A DNA stretch of 64,000 nt from JBGUVL01 sp964370395 (lineage in GTDB: Bacteria > Bacillota_I > Bacilli_A > Erysipelotrichales > Erysipelotrichaceae), in NCBI GenBank assembly GCA_964370395.1, contig CAYJIZ010000004.1, positions 62,001 to 126,000 on the forward strand, written 5' to 3'. Below the pieces are notes generated by a model. That model saw only the letters and a list, made by a program, of their open reading frames with translations. It was not told the DNA's origin and ran no database searches. Positions 41,934-51,020 of the stretch are shown piece by piece. Made by a program: the position numbers and the translations under genes. Numbering within the stretch: position 1 is the stretch's first letter; every line of letters begins with the position of its first letter.

Positions 41934-44576
41934 ATGGATCTTTTTCACGTGAAAGAGGGCGATACAATTATCGCACCAACGTATTTACACGAAGCAATAC
42001 GCAAACAATTAGTACATGATAAAAATGGGGTAAGTAACATTACAATACAATCACTACCTCATTTTTTAAAAGTGGAAAGCACACCCACACAATATGCTTA
42101 TTATACAAAACTACAAAGCCTTCGCAATCAACTGAATCACTTAAAAGACAGTGTGTTATCTCTTTCTTTTATTAACGAGTTAAACAAAGTGATTACACAC
42201 ATGAAGCAATTCGATATTTCATGGGAAGCCATACAGGAACAAAACGAAATAAAAAAAGAGTTAAAACTTATCATTGCTTCTTTGTATGATATTCCCTTGG
42301 CAATTGACCAGATGAAGCAACAACTAGCAAACGTTGGCGATAATTTATCGCATGTCACAATCATTGATTATTACAGTGAGAGTTACGAACATTTTGTTCT
42401 ACAACAATTACAAAGCAAAAAAGCCCATTTATTATGTCCTAAAAAAACAGAACATATAAACAAACAATGGTACTACGCTTTGAATAAACGCTGTGAAGTA
42501 GAGTCCATTGCCCAATACATTATTGAACATAAAATACATGCTAAGGATATCAAATTTACATTATTGGATTCTACATACATTCCTTACATTCATTTGTTGT
42601 TTCCTCAATATAATATTCCCTATCAACTAACGAGTGATAGTGAGCGTTCTTTTATTCAAAACAAATTCATCGCATTGTTGCAGTATTACCAAAACCCTAC
42701 TTGGGAAACAAGTATCGATTTAATTGCTGCACATCTTTTCGCATTACCAAATGCGAAACAAGCAATGGACTATATGAGTTTGTATGAACTTGATTTGCAC
42801 GATGATTTTCATATTGTAAGCAAAGTGGCGATTTCCAACGATGTTGTTGATGAACGCGAAGTAAAAAGATTGCGTCTATTAGAAGAAAAAGCGCTTGAAA
42901 CACAAGCGGCTTTGCTTCCTTTCCTTTTCAAGATGGAAGCTTGCACATCTTTAATTGATGTCCTTTGTTTCATTGATGACTTTTTAATTCAAACACACGA
43001 TTTTAAAACAAACCAAGATCGTAAAACAATCCTTCGTATTCGCCAAGAAATCAAAGCTGCTAGGTTTACCTTAAAAACCAAAGAAGACATTCCTTTCTTT
43101 ATCGCAAACATTGAAGCGATAAGCATAGCCAAAGACAACGATGTAGAAGGAATTCAAATCAGTGATTTATGTCATCCTTTGCCTTTTGCGAAATACCACT
43201 TTATGTTAGGGGCAACCCAAGAGAACTATCCCGCCATGCAAGCGAACGAAGGTCTTTTCGATGAGCAATTTTATGAAGACATTCATTACCCTAGCTTGCA
43301 ACAACGTTACCAATTACACCTACAATACGTAAGCAAACAACTAACAAGTAGCGAGCATATCATCGCAAGCTATCCCTTGTCTAGTTTTGATGGAAAAGCA
43401 CAAGAAGCAAGTTTGGAGTTAGAACAATTTTTTGATCAAGAAGCACAAAAGCTAACACTAATTGAAAACTATACAAACTATGCACGCACGTACTCCATTT
43501 CAAGTGAAAGCGCAAAACAACTTTTTATTGAGGATAACATTTTAAAAGGTTCTGTCTCCTCTTTAGAACGGTATGCGAATTGTCCTTATTCTTACTTCTT
43601 ACGCTATGGTTTAAAAATAGACGAACCAATTGACTATACGTTTTCTAACGCCAAAGCAGGTACACTAAACCACTTCATCTTAGAAACGTTATGTACGATG
43701 TATGGCAAACAATATGTCGATACCAAAAAAGCAGAGGTACAAGCTTTGCTTGAACAAAAAATGAGGGAGTTAATCGACCTTTATCCTAATAAACAAAAAC
43801 AACTGTTACAAATGCAAGAGCGATTGCTTACCTCACTAATGCAAAACTTAGCTGTCTTAAAAGACCATGAACTTCATAGTTCCCTTCAACCAACACAATT
43901 GGAACAACAAATTGCTTTTACTATTCCTTTTGATGAACAATACGAACTTAAGTTGAAGGGATTCATCGATCGCATTGATACCAACAATGATTTTTTCCGT
44001 ATCATCGATTATAAAAGCAGTCCTAAGTCATTAAAGGAAGAGTACGTATTTAGCGCTTTGCAATTACAGTTAATCACCTATTTAGTAATCATTGAAAAAC
44101 AAAGCAACTTACGTCCACTAGGTGCCTTTTATTACAGTTTCGCAAACCCGAATATCAATATGAGTTATGCCAAACTAAAACGTCGCCCGCTTGGGTATGA
44201 ACTATTCAAGGAAAAGGATGGCGATCTTTACTTATTAAAAGAAAAGAAATTAGCTGGTTGGATTACTAGTGAATACATTGAAGTAATGGATGATGAAGGT
44301 TCTCATATAAAAGGAGTACGCAATTCCAAAGCGAGTGGAATTAATACTTCTACTATTTATAATCCAGAAACACTATACGACTATATGATGCGCATTTACC
44401 AACAATTAGCACATGCAATTACAAATGGTGAAATACCATGCAAAAGCGTAAGTGGTGCATGTACGTATTGTCCTTATGCTTCCATATGTGCGAATGCCAA
44501 CCATACTTATACCAAAGAAGAAATGGTAGAAGTAGAAGAAGCCTTGTATTTGAAAGGAGGAAGAAAGAATGCCTAA
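41934..44576 (+). CDS. rexB: ATP-dependent nuclease subunit B (RexB/AddB)
   Basis: The 880-residue protein has a C-terminal PD-(D/E)XK nuclease domain with LKGFIDRIDTNNDFFRIIDYKSSP and the four iron-sulphur cysteines, one in RYANCPYSYFLRY and three in SGACTYCPYASICAN. The N-terminal part is a degenerate helicase: the Walker A motif (GxxGxGKT) of Bacillus AddB is absent, as in streptococcal RexB, and the protein is about 280 residues shorter than AddB. With RexA it processes DNA double-strand ends for recombination. GGAGG precedes ATG 41935-41937, and the stop overlaps rexA. Confidence 0.92.
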   Translation: MDLFHVKEGDTIIAPTYLHEAIRKQLVHDKNGVSNITIQSLPHFLKVESTPTQYAYYTKLQSLRNQLNHLKDSVLSLSFINELNKVITHMKQFDISWEAIQEQNEIKKELKLIIASLYDIPLAIDQMKQQLANVGDNLSHVTIIDYYSESYEHFVLQQLQSKKAHLLCPKKTEHINKQWYYALNKRCEVESIAQYIIEHKIHAKDIKFTLLDSTYIPYIHLLFPQYNIPYQLTSDSERSFIQNKFIALLQYYQNPTWETSIDLIAAHLFALPNAKQAMDYMSLYELDLHDDFHIVSKVAISNDVVDEREVKRLRLLEEKALETQAALLPFLFKMEACTSLIDVLCFIDDFLIQTHDFKTNQDRKTILRIRQEIKAARFTLKTKEDIPFFIANIEAISIAKDNDVEGIQISDLCHPLPFAKYHFMLGATQENYPAMQANEGLFDEQFYEDIHYPSLQQRYQLHLQYVSKQLTSSEHIIASYPLSSFDGKAQEASLELEQFFDQEAQKLTLIENYTNYARTYSISSESAKQLFIEDNILKGSVSSLERYANCPYSYFLRYGLKIDEPIDYTFSNAKAGTLNHFILETLCTMYGKQYVDTKKAEVQALLEQKMRELIDLYPNKQKQLLQMQERLLTSLMQNLAVLKDHELHSSLQPTQLEQQIAFTIPFDEQYELKLKGFIDRIDTNNDFFRIIDYKSSPKSLKEEYVFSALQLQLITYLVIIEKQSNLRPLGAFYYSFANPNINMSYAKLKRRPLGYELFKEKDGDLYLLKEKKLAGWITSEYIEVMDDEGSHIKGVRNSKASGINTSTIYNPETLYDYMMRIYQQLAHAITNGEIPCKSVSGACTYCPYASICANANHTYTKEEMVEVEEALYLKGGRKNA
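41941..41956. promoter_or_regulatory. parS-like site inside rexB
   Basis: TTTTTCACGTGAAAGA matches the 16-bp parS consensus (TGTTTCACGTGAAACA) at 14 positions, including the central palindrome. It lies 28 kb from parB, in the range where origin-proximal parS sites occur. Confidence 0.4.
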
Positions 44577-47500
44577 TTGGAATCCCCAACAAGAGAAAGC
44601 CATTTATACAATGGACAAAAACATTCTTGTCAGCGCCTCTGCAGGTAGTGGTAAAACAACTGTTTTGATCGCTCGACTACTTCATTTAGTCAAAGACAAG
44701 CGCATTAGCATCGACCAAATATTAGCGATGACATTTACAGAAGCAGCTGCCAATGAGATGAAAAAACGATTGGCAAAAGAACTGCAATCTGCTCTTGCTT
44801 CTTCCACACAAGAAGAAGAAAAACAATACTTAAGCAAACAATTGGCAAATATGTCAAAAGCCTCCATTTCCACAATTCATGGCTTTTGCTTAGCAATTAT
44901 TAAAAACTATTATTATGTCTTAGGTTTAGAAAAAGAAGCTTGTGAAAACATTATGGATAACGCCATGGAAAACAGCTTACTTAAAAAAAGTATGCAAGCT
45001 ACCTTTGAGCACTTTATGGCAAATGAAGATTTCTTAGCATTATGCGAAATGTTTTCTACCAAAGCAGACTCCAACAAAGCGCTAGAAGAAGCGATCACTT
45101 CACTCTTTTACTTGGCAAATGCCAAAAGTGATCCCCACGCTTTTTTAGAAAGTTGTCGTAAAAAAGACGACATTACTTGCATTCATGATTATGAACAAGT
45201 CATTCAAGATTACTTTTATGACTATTTACAAGTGCAAATCGATAGCATTATCGATGCCTTATCACAAACACTTCTTTATTATGATAAAGAGGAAGACAAA
45301 CAACTCGCACTTGATAAAAAGACACAATTAGAAAAAGCCCAAACCTTTCTACAAACAAGACAATACATGTCTTTTCACGAAATCTTTTTCCAACAAAGTA
45401 CGATTACAATTAAAAAAGGAAAAGACATCGATGAACTAGATGAGCTAAAAAAAGAAATAGAAACACTGGAGGCAAAGCTTCACGCTATTTTATTTGAAGA
45501 AGAACTCTTTGTCGCATTTAGTAATCACAATGCGAAATACAATAACTTGCTTGTTGATTTAGTCCTTTTCTTTATCGCTTACTACACCAAACAAAAACGC
45601 ACGCGTAAAGTAATCGATTTTAGTGATATGGAACATTTTGCTTTAACCATTTTACAAGCAAACAACAACGATGTAGCAAAACGTTACCAACAACAGTTTT
45701 ATGAAATCATGGTAGATGAGTTTCAAGATAGTAACGATGTACAGGATACTCTTGTTTCTCTTATCTGCAAACACAATAATGTATTTCGTGTCGGGGATAT
45801 CAAACAATCCATTTATGGCTTTCGTCATGCTACACCAGACATCATGCGTGATAAAATCATTCACCAAAAAGAACTCGATGAAGTCATTTATTTAAGCAAT
45901 AACTACCGTTCAAAGAAAAGCATTGTTGATTTTAATAATACGTTGTTTGAACGTTTGATGAATGTCCCTGGTTTTGCCTCTTCGTTTAGTGAAAACGATT
46001 GTACACAAACAGGATTAGACAGCCAAGCAATCGATAATGTACCAGCTGAGATTCATTTGATTCAAGATAAAAAAATCAATGCGGATCGATTTGAAAAACT
46101 GAGCAAAGACGAATTAAAAGCGAGCTATATCGCCAATCAAATATTGCAGATGCGAAAAGACAAAAACTACAATTACAAAGATTTTGCGATATTAGTAAAA
46201 ACAAACGCCAAGAGCGAATGCTTACGGGATGCTTTTGAAGAAGCTAACATTCCCTATTTCATTAATATGAAACACGGATTTTATGAGAGCTCAGCAATTC
46301 GTAATGTATTGTCTTTCTTGCGTGCTCTTGAAAACCCACACGATGACATCGCTTTTTGCGCCTTGTTGTTGTCCCCTTTCTTTCAACTGAAAGACGAGGA
46401 CTTAGCACAAGCAAAACAACACATGGAAAGAAACGATAGTTTTTATTCATACTTCAAAGAGAAGCAAAATTTAAGTCATTTTAAACAACTTGTTTATGCA
46501 TTAAAAGAAAAGAAATTAAGTGAAATCGTAACGCAGATTTATCATTTTAACCATTACTATGAAACGTATACAACCAAACAAGAGAAAACGAATTTGGATA
46601 AACTATATGAGATGATTACCAGTAGAGAAAGCAAAGAAGCCTTATCTTTGTCTTCATTCTTAACTTCTTTGGATGAATCCAGTAATACACAAATTGGAGA
46701 AGCCATACCCATCAGTAATAACGATGATGTCGTACGCGTGATGAGTATTCACCAATCCAAAGGACTACAGTTTCCAGTTGTTTTCTTATATTCCATCGAT
46801 TCCCTTAACTTATTTGATACCGTTGGGTTAATCGGTTTTGATGACACATTAAAAATTGCACTGAATTACATGAGCAAACAACATCGTTTGGTATATCCGA
46901 CAATCGAACGTATCGCATTGAATCATAAAGCAACCAAAAGTGCTTTGGAAGAAGAAATGCGCGTACTTTATGTAGCAACCACACGTGCCCAACAAGAAAT
47001 GATTATCGTTGATTGCAAAGAAGATAGCCAATGTCGTCCTTTAAGTAAAGTTGAAATATACAAGAAAAATAGTTTCACGTCATGGATTTTACAAGCTTAC
47101 CAAACTTCGATCAAAGAATTACTTTTGATTAAGCCAGTGACGCAACTTTGGGATAACGAAATTCAAGATCACAAAGACAGTACACAACAAATGATCCCTC
47201 ATTATTCCCTTACAATTGAACATAAGGAAAGCATAGCTCCTAGTGATAGTGAAGTATTCTCCTTCACTCCTTCTGCTTTTTATCTAGATGAAGATGAAGC
47301 GATGTTACGAGGTACAAACTTACATAAGATGGTAGAAACCTTACCTCATACAAATTGGGATATTTCATTAATTAATGAAGTTGCCCACCTTCACAACATC
47401 ACCCTAGAAAAACACGATATCCAAGTGTTACTTGCGCTACAAAATAATGCTATCTTTGCGAATGCGCAACAAGCAAGCGTTTATCATGAGTTTCCATTCA

Positions 47501-47736
47501 TCGTCAATGATGCAGATTGTATCATTCACGGGTTTATGGATTATGTTGCGATACAAGACAACACGATCACTTTGATTGACTTTAAGTCTGATCGTAATGC
47601 GAGTGCCAGTCAAATTGTTTCTCGCTATCGTAAACAATTAGAAACATACCAAAAAGCATTGTTGATATTGTATCCAAACAAAACCATTCATACATATATT
47701 TACAGTTTTGAGCTACAAGAAATGATCGCTATTTAA
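44569..47736 (+). CDS. rexA: ATP-dependent helicase/nuclease subunit A (RexA/AddA)
   Basis: The 1055-residue UvrD-type helicase-nuclease has Walker A SASAGSGKTTVL (residues 22-33), motif Ia FTEAAANEMKKR, Walker B IMVDEFQDSND, motif III VGDIKQSIYGFRHA, motif V MSIHQSKGLQFPVVF and motif VI VLYVATTRAQ. The C-terminal nuclease has LIDFKSDR. It is the motor and nuclease subunit of the RecBCD-like end-resection complex. It overlaps rexB by 8 bases. It is shorter than Bacillus AddA (about 1230), as in other RexA proteins. Confidence 0.96.
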   Translation: MPNWNPQQEKAIYTMDKNILVSASAGSGKTTVLIARLLHLVKDKRISIDQILAMTFTEAAANEMKKRLAKELQSALASSTQEEEKQYLSKQLANMSKASISTIHGFCLAIIKNYYYVLGLEKEACENIMDNAMENSLLKKSMQATFEHFMANEDFLALCEMFSTKADSNKALEEAITSLFYLANAKSDPHAFLESCRKKDDITCIHDYEQVIQDYFYDYLQVQIDSIIDALSQTLLYYDKEEDKQLALDKKTQLEKAQTFLQTRQYMSFHEIFFQQSTITIKKGKDIDELDELKKEIETLEAKLHAILFEEELFVAFSNHNAKYNNLLVDLVLFFIAYYTKQKRTRKVIDFSDMEHFALTILQANNNDVAKRYQQQFYEIMVDEFQDSNDVQDTLVSLICKHNNVFRVGDIKQSIYGFRHATPDIMRDKIIHQKELDEVIYLSNNYRSKKSIVDFNNTLFERLMNVPGFASSFSENDCTQTGLDSQAIDNVPAEIHLIQDKKINADRFEKLSKDELKASYIANQILQMRKDKNYNYKDFAILVKTNAKSECLRDAFEEANIPYFINMKHGFYESSAIRNVLSFLRALENPHDDIAFCALLLSPFFQLKDEDLAQAKQHMERNDSFYSYFKEKQNLSHFKQLVYALKEKKLSEIVTQIYHFNHYYETYTTKQEKTNLDKLYEMITSRESKEALSLSSFLTSLDESSNTQIGEAIPISNNDDVVRVMSIHQSKGLQFPVVFLYSIDSLNLFDTVGLIGFDDTLKIALNYMSKQHRLVYPTIERIALNHKATKSALEEEMRVLYVATTRAQQEMIIVDCKEDSQCRPLSKVEIYKKNSFTSWILQAYQTSIKELLLIKPVTQLWDNEIQDHKDSTQQMIPHYSLTIEHKESIAPSDSEVFSFTPSAFYLDEDEAMLRGTNLHKMVETLPHTNWDISLINEVAHLHNITLEKHDIQVLLALQNNAIFANAQQASVYHEFPFIVNDADCIIHGFMDYVAIQDNTITLIDFKSDRNASASQIVSRYRKQLETYQKALLILYPNKTIHTYIYSFELQEMIAI

Positions 47737-47778
47737 ACGTATCAAAAATATGTGATTTTTTCACTTTAGTGGAATATA

Positions 47779-47806
47779 TTGTAAAAAAAGAAATCGCTAC
47801 TATAAT
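47779..47806 (+). promoter_or_regulatory. Promoter of the small HTH-like gene
   Basis: TTGTAA (47779-47784) and TATAAT (47801-47806) are separated by 16 bases, about 50 bases upstream of ATG 47856. Confidence 0.65.
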
Positions 47807-47855
47807 TAAGTTATAGGATGAGCAAAATCATCATAAGAAATAAGTGGGGCGATTT

Positions 47856-48254
47856 ATGGTACGTACAAATGATTACACAAAACAAAATACAACAATCAAA
47901 CAAATACTTTCTAAGGACATGTTACCTTTGTTTAATTCTCTTGGTCTTAACCCTGAGGAAACAAACAAAAAGAATCCTGATTTAACACGAGTAATCAGTG
48001 ATTTATCGTATGTCACGTTTGATGTGAGTGACGATGATGTCGTACGTTGTTTACTTGAATATCTTACTAGTAAGGTCGCTATTTCACTGGACACCATTGC
48101 TACAATATCAAAAGTTAACCAAACAGATATTCAAAGATTTATGGATGGACATGAAATAAGCATTCATCAAAAATACCAACTTATTTGTCATGTGTATCGA
48201 CTAACTAACATCATCAATACTGTTGTGAATGAACCAGGAATATTAAAAGACTAA
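47856..48254 (+). CDS. Uncharacterised small protein, possibly HTH-like
   Basis: The 132-residue protein has no signal peptide or membrane segment. The C-terminal half (SKVAISLDTIATISKVNQTDIQRFM and the following helices) reads like a helix-turn-helix arrangement with a spacer. The N-terminal half is polar. I do not recognise the family. ATG 47856 is chosen because GTGGGG lies 7 bases upstream. It has its own promoter and terminator and stands between rexA and the structured repeats. Confidence 0.6.
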   Translation: MVRTNDYTKQNTTIKQILSKDMLPLFNSLGLNPEETNKKNPDLTRVISDLSYVTFDVSDDDVVRCLLEYLTSKVAISLDTIATISKVNQTDIQRFMDGHEISIHQKYQLICHVYRLTNIINTVVNEPGILKD

Positions 48255-48281
48255 AAACATTCTAGGAATAGAATGTTTTTT
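48254..48281 (+). terminator. Terminator of the small HTH-like gene
   Basis: The perfect stem AAAAACATTCT/AGAATGTTTTT with a 6-base loop starts at the stop codon, with T residues following. Confidence 0.85.
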
Positions 48282-48304
48282 GTTGATGAATCAATATAAT
48301 TAAA

Positions 48305-48449
48305 AAATAATAGGATAACCTATTAAAATGCTTCATTCACCTTATATGCAAAAAGAAAAAGAGGACCTGACCTCTTTTTCTTTTTGGAATATTTTAAATA
48401 GATGTTAGAAGTGAACTTCTAACGACACTATTATTATAAAAAAAATCAA
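48305..48449 (+). repeat. 145-bp structured direct repeat, copy 1
   Basis: It is almost identical to 48711-48855, with only a handful of changes. It contains three hairpins: AATAGG/CCTATT, a long AAAAAGAAAAAGAGG/CCTCTTTTTCTTTTT stem that is a bidirectional terminator, and GTTAGAAG/CTTCTAAC. Most changes fall in loops. It ends with a TTATTATAAAAAAAATCAA tail. Confidence 0.9.
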
Positions 48450-48632
48450 TCGCTTCTGCAACTATTATTTCAAAATAAAAAAAGACAAAAAATAGTCACG
48501 AGATTTTAAGAAAACCGCATATATAGTAGTAGGGGGAGTTTACTCTTCTTAGTGTAAGAGTATCTGTAGCTACTGTGAATGAAAGACAAAATACAGAAGA
48601 AAGGAGCGACAATATGTCAATAGTGTGTCTAT
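48450..48632 (+). promoter_or_regulatory. Leader region of the hydrophobic-peptide gene
   Basis: This part contains CATATATAGT (possible -10), a hairpin TACTCTT/AAGAGTA (48552-48573) and AAAGGAG at 48600-48605. ATG 48614, eight bases after that site, opens a 24-codon frame (MSIVCLYGIFYFDNI...) that overlaps the toxin-like frame and ends at 48688. A structured leader with an overlapping reading frame is typical of tightly controlled toxin mRNAs. Confidence 0.4.
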
Positions 48633-48716
48633 ATGGAATATTTTACTTCGATAATATTAATCTTAGTTTTAATCCTATTATTACTTGAGATGATTGCTAT
48701 CATTTTTAAGAAATAA
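48633..48716 (+). CDS. 27-residue hydrophobic peptide, candidate type I (Fst-like) toxin
   Basis: ATG 48633 encodes MEYFTSIILILVLILLLLEM-IAIIFKK, a single membrane helix with a Lys-Lys end. Size, single helix, basic tail and the LEMI segment recall Fst/par-type peptides (Fst has LVLEMIS). The stop codon sits at the first bases of repeat copy 2, whose long hairpin would be a bidirectional terminator, as in par loci. No good ribosome binding site precedes the ATG; the AAAGGAG at 48600 lies 27 bases upstream, so translation may be coupled to the overlapping frame. The toxin role is an inference. Confidence 0.45.
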   Translation: MEYFTSIILILVLILLLLEMIAIIFKK

Positions 48717-48855
48717 TAGGATAGCCTATTAAAATGCTTCATTCACCTTATATGCAAAAAGAAAAAGAGGGCCGATCCTCTTTTTCTTTTTGGAATATTT
48801 TAAATAGATGTTAGAAGCGAACTTCTAACGACACTATTATTATAAAAAAAATCAA
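48711..48855 (+). repeat. 145-bp structured direct repeat, copy 2
   Basis: This is the second copy of the element at 48305-48449, offset by 406 bases. It starts at the last codon of the 27-residue peptide, so it forms that gene's 3' untranslated region and terminator. Confidence 0.9.
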
Positions 48856-48920
48856 ATCAGTATGCAATGATTACTTTGTTTTTTTAGTACATTAATGAAA
48901 AAACAAGAATTTCTTTTTGC

Positions 48921-49661
48921 TTATACTTTTGCGATTGTTTCTAAGACTGCCTTTACTATTTCACTATCCACAACTTCATACTTGTTAATATCGATATAAG
49001 AAAAATTAACTCCATAATTCGATGTAGTAGGGTCATGCAAATACCCTTTGCATGAAGAATGTACTTGAACTACTTTCGTATTTTCGATAACATAATCTGC
49101 ATTTTCTGCATTTATTCCACAGCCTGGCAAAATTTCAATACGATCACCAAATGTTTCTTGCGCTAATTTAATCTGTTTGATTCCATCTATTGCTTTTACC
49201 CCTGCACCACTTGTTAGTACACGTTGGCAACCACATTCAATTACATCTTCCATAGCCTTCATATAATCGCTTGTAACATCGATAGCACGATGGAAAACCG
49301 CTTCTTTTCCATACGATTGAATAAGTGCAACCATTCTTTTTGTTGCCTCTTTGTCTATCGTTTTGTCTTCATTTAGAAAACCGAATGCCAAACCATCTGC
49401 TCCGTTTTCTAATAAAATTTTCGCATCATAAAATATGATATCCATGTCTTCTTTACGATAACAAAATCCACTTGCACGATCACGAACCATACAAATTACA
49501 TTTAAATCAGTATCTTCTTTTACTTTTTTTAGTGTTGCCAAAGAAGGTGTTAACCCTCCCAAATGCAATGCGCTATTAAGTTCGATACGTTTCGCTCCAC
49601 CCTTTTGTGCTTGTAGTGCATCATAATACGATCCACAGCAAACTTCTAAAATCTTATTCAT
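48921..49661 (-). CDS. cutC: Copper homeostasis protein CutC family
   Basis: The 246-residue TIM-barrel protein has ILEVCCGSYYDALQAQKGGA, RIELNSALHLGGLTPSLATL, VICMVRDRASGFCY and HRAIDVTSDYMKAM. It then has RVLTSGAGVKA and VQVHSSCKG, the full CutC pattern. The link to copper comes from E. coli genetics and is not certain in Firmicutes. ATG 49661 follows GGGAGAAAT. It overlaps the fumarase beta gene by 8 bases, closing the malic enzyme-fumarase operon. Confidence 0.9.
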   Translation of the reverse strand: MNKILEVCCGSYYDALQAQKGGAKRIELNSALHLGGLTPSLATLKKVKEDTDLNVICMVRDRASGFCYRKEDMDIIFYDAKILLENGADGLAFGFLNEDKTIDKEATKRMVALIQSYGKEAVFHRAIDVTSDYMKAMEDVIECGCQRVLTSGAGVKAIDGIKQIKLAQETFGDRIEILPGCGINAENADYVIENTKVVQVHSSCKGYLHDPTTSNYGVNFSYIDINKYEVVDSEIVKAVLETIAKV

Positions 49662-50175
49662 AAATATTTCTCCCTTTAGTATCAATTGCTACTGTAACAG
49701 GAAAATCTTTGACTTCTAACTTTACAATTGCTTCTGCTCCTAAATCAGCAAACGCAACTGGTTGTGCATCCACAACACATTTACTTAGAAGTGCTCCTGC
49801 ACCACCGATTGCAACTAAATACAACGCTTCATTTCTAGCGATGGCATCCACTACCGGTTGGCTTCGATAGCCTTTACCGATTGTTGCGCACACGCCTAAA
49901 TCATACAACCTACTTGCATAAACGTCCATTCTCATGCTCGTAGTAGGACCTGCGCTTCCAAATTTCTTATTTGGTGGCGTTGGTGTTGGACCAACATAAT
50001 AAATAGTTGCACCTTCTAACTCAATAGGTAAGGCTTCCTTATTATCTAACATTTCATTCAAACGTTTGTGTGCTGCATCTCTCGCCGTATAAATCGTTCC
50101 GCTTAAATAAAGTAAGTCTCCAACAGCAAGTGACTCTTTCACTTCTTTGCTCATTGGTAATGTTATCTGTTTCAT
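49654..50175 (-). CDS. fumB: Fumarate hydratase class I, beta subunit (C-terminal domain)
   Basis: The 173-residue protein is the FumA-type C-terminal half: GDLLYLSGTIYTARDAAHKR, YYVGPTPTPPNKKFGSAGPT and GKGYRSQPVVDAI. With the alpha subunit it makes the oxygen-sensitive [4Fe-4S] fumarase interconverting fumarate and malate. ATG 50175 overlaps the alpha subunit stop (ATGA). A tartrate dehydratase activity is also possible in this family. Confidence 0.92.
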   Translation of the reverse strand: MKQITLPMSKEVKESLAVGDLLYLSGTIYTARDAAHKRLNEMLDNKEALPIELEGATIYYVGPTPTPPNKKFGSAGPTTSMRMDVYASRLYDLGVCATIGKGYRSQPVVDAIARNEALYLVAIGGAGALLSKCVVDAQPVAFADLGAEAIVKLEVKDFPVTVAIDTKGRNIYE

Positions 50176-51020
50176 ACAATCACCTTTTTCGCATGTCTTG
50201 TAACATGACATGAAATATTAACAGCGCAAGGAAGTCCTGCAATATGCGTTGGAAAATACTCTACATTTACTTTTAATACTGTGGTATCTCCTTTTAGTCC
50301 TTGTGGGCCTATGTTTAACGCATTGGCTTGTTCCAATAACTCTTTCTCTAATTGTGCATACATTGGATTGGCATTGCTTGTTGAGCAATCACGCAACGTT
50401 GCTTTTTTCGCTAACACAGCAGCGTAATCAAAAGTACCACCAATACCAACACCGACAACCATTGGTGGACAAGCATTTGGTCCAGCTTTTTTAATCGCAT
50501 CAATCACAGCTTGTTTCACTCCGTCTACACCTTGTGCTGGTTTCAACATTGTGATTGTCGACATATTTTCACTACCAAATCCTTTGCATCCTACTTCCAA
50601 TACAATTTCATCACCAGCGACAATCGTTGGATAAATAATGCATGGTGTATTGTCTTTTGTATTAATTCTTTCAAACAGAGGATCACTTACAATACTCTTA
50701 CGCAAGTATCCTTCTTCGTAACCCAAACGAACTCCTTCATTAATGGCATCATTTAAATCACCACCAACAAGACATACTTGTTGACCAATCTTCACAAACA
50801 CGATTACCATTCCTGTATCTTGGCAAATCGGAATTCGCTCTTCTTTGGCGATACGTGCATTTTCACTTAGCAACTGTAACGTTTGTTTTCCAATCACACT
50901 CGTTTCTTTTGCTTCGCTCTCTTTTAATAATGCTTCAATATCTTGTGGGTATTCAAAATTTATTTCTTGTACCATTTCACGAATGGCTTCGCTCACTTTA
51001 CTAACGTGTATTTCTTTCAT
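50172..51020 (-). CDS. fumA: Fumarate hydratase class I, alpha subunit
   Basis: The 282-residue protein carries the iron-sulphur cysteines in PICQDTGMVIVFVKIG, CKGFGSENMS and LRDCSTSNANP, plus GVGIGGTFDYAAVLAKKA. It forms the catalytic half of the two-subunit class I fumarase (or L(+)-tartrate dehydratase). Its start overlaps the malic enzyme stop (TAATG), so the three genes are translated in series. Confidence 0.92.
   Translation of the reverse strand: MKEIHVSKVSEAIREMVQEINFEYPQDIEALLKESEAKETSVIGKQTLQLLSENARIAKEERIPICQDTGMVIVFVKIGQQVCLVGGDLNDAINEGVRLGYEEGYLRKSIVSDPLFERINTKDNTPCIIYPTIVAGDEIVLEVGCKGFGSENMSTITMLKPAQGVDGVKQAVIDAIKKAGPNACPPMVVGVGIGGTFDYAAVLAKKATLRDCSTSNANPMYAQLEKELLEQANALNIGPQGLKGDTTVLKVNVEYFPTHIAGLPCAVNISCHVTRHAKKVIV

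Noticed and set aside
47067..47082. GTTTCACGTCATGG considered as a second parS site.
   Set aside because: Only the left half matches the palindrome.
48305..48855. Repeats considered as a CRISPR array.
   Set aside because: There are only two copies of 145 bp with a coding-like spacer, unlike 25-40 bp CRISPR repeats; no cas genes are present.
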